Positions 29,483-29,734 of a stretch of DNA of 29,734 bases are shown one piece after another. A model generated the notes under the pieces. It ran no database searches, was not told the origin of the DNA, and saw only the letters and a program-made list of their open reading frames with translations. Made by a program: the position numbers and the translations under genes. Numbering within the stretch: the stretch's first letter is position 1; each line of letters begins with the position of its first letter. This DNA is from a virus: the IMG/VR virus record IMGVR_UViG_3300043436_000589, positions 1-29,734 of that record. The stretch is one strand, 5' to 3'.

Positions 29483-29684
29483 AGGTTTCGTTATAGTATT
29501 CTTGTGAGGTAATAAGTTCGTTTTGTATGCCTTTATTCCATCCATTAGTGTGAGCCTTAATTATCTGCTCTCTCTCCATCTCTTTGGCTTCTCTACAATA
29601 ATATAAGATAGTTCTTAAATCTGTATCACCATTTTCTCTTTGTTCTTGAATTATTTCTTTCAAAAATTCTACTGCTGTTTTCAT
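29460..29684 (-). CDS. Small early protein, paralogue of the 52-258 product
   Basis: A 74-residue protein opening MKTAVEFLKEIIQEQRENGD, with CREAKEMEREQIIKAHTNGW in the middle. It shares its first helix and the K-E-M-E segment with the gene that precedes it across the junction. Charged and helical, no enzyme motif. The ATG is 2 bases after the neighbour's stop once the ends are joined. Such genes often occur in groups in flavobacterial phages. Confidence 0.78.
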   Translation of the reverse strand: MKTAVEFLKEIIQEQRENGDTDLRTILYYCREAKEMEREQIIKAHTNGWNKGIQNELITSQEYYNETYESKTNI

Positions 29685-29734
29685 TCTATTCTGATTTAAA
29701 GGTTTCTAAATTAATGTATCCATCAAAGTTTAAA
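29636..29734. repeat. Terminal direct repeat, right copy (99 bp)
   Basis: Identical to bases 2-100. Positions 29686-29734 are the 3' end of the 52-258 gene and 29636-29684 the 5' part of the gene at 29460. Removing one copy gives a seamless circle. Confidence 0.93.

Noticed and set aside
1-29734. Integrase, excisionase, attachment site, tRNA, reverse transcriptase/diversity-generating element
   Set aside because: I looked for these along both strands and saw no supporting motif or repeat.

Overview
The window looks like the complete genome of a small tailed phage (siphovirus morphology) that infects a Bacteroidota host, most likely Flavobacteriia. Every gene I accept is on the minus strand, packed with 4-base ATGA or longer start/stop overlaps. 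G+C is roughly 37% (judged from sample lines). Start codons are preceded by A/T-rich leaders rather than Shine-Dalgarno sequences. Four intergenic sites carry the Bacteroidota -7 promoter box TAnnTTTG. Positions 2-100 recur exactly at 29636-29734, so the contig closes into a circle of about 29,634 bp; a 99-bp overlap is what an assembler k-mer leaves, so these are probably not physical ends. No integrase, partitioning gene, tRNA or CRISPR array is visible, so a virulent lifestyle is the simplest reading.

In transcription order (high to low coordinate): (1) Small early genes, 29684-28804, end in a strong terminator. (2) A promoter at 28753-28781 starts the late block. This runs: sigma-like factor, Cys-rich protein, ParB/methyltransferase fusion, small and large terminase, a tail-chaperone-like gene with a well-formed -1 frameshift site, tail completion proteins, two large tail-tip proteins, the tape measure, an XkdF-like prohead protease, three or four small genes including a tandem pair, scaffold, major capsid protein, tail tube, portal fused to a MuF-like domain, connector, and tail appendage. 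Capsid and tail-tube genes are each followed by their own hairpin terminator. (3) The lysis genes, 9529-7846, are a holin, an amidase and a lipoprotein with a C-terminal membrane helix (u-spanin candidate), followed by a metallophosphoesterase and a terminator at 6928-6949. (4) A promoter at 6793-6824 starts the replication and recombination block: small genes, a DnaA domain-IV-like protein, a structured intergenic region, a DnaD-like initiator, a RecA/DnaB-like ATPase, a NinG-like nuclease, a PD-(D/E)XK-like protein, an ERF annealase, a YqaJ exonuclease, a MazG-like protein and a pentapeptide-repeat protein.

The points I find most unusual are four. First, a -1 frameshift cassette (slippery T-run, 5-nt spacer, two-part stem-loop) lies in the tail-chaperone position. 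Second, I found no copy of the palindromes GATC, CATG, GGCC or CCGG anywhere in the window. Third, a pseudoknot-capable structured RNA or origin element lies next to the DnaA-like gene. Fourth, tail genes are transcribed before head genes and the portal comes last. Six small genes missed by ordinary length cut-offs were recovered by translating the gaps.
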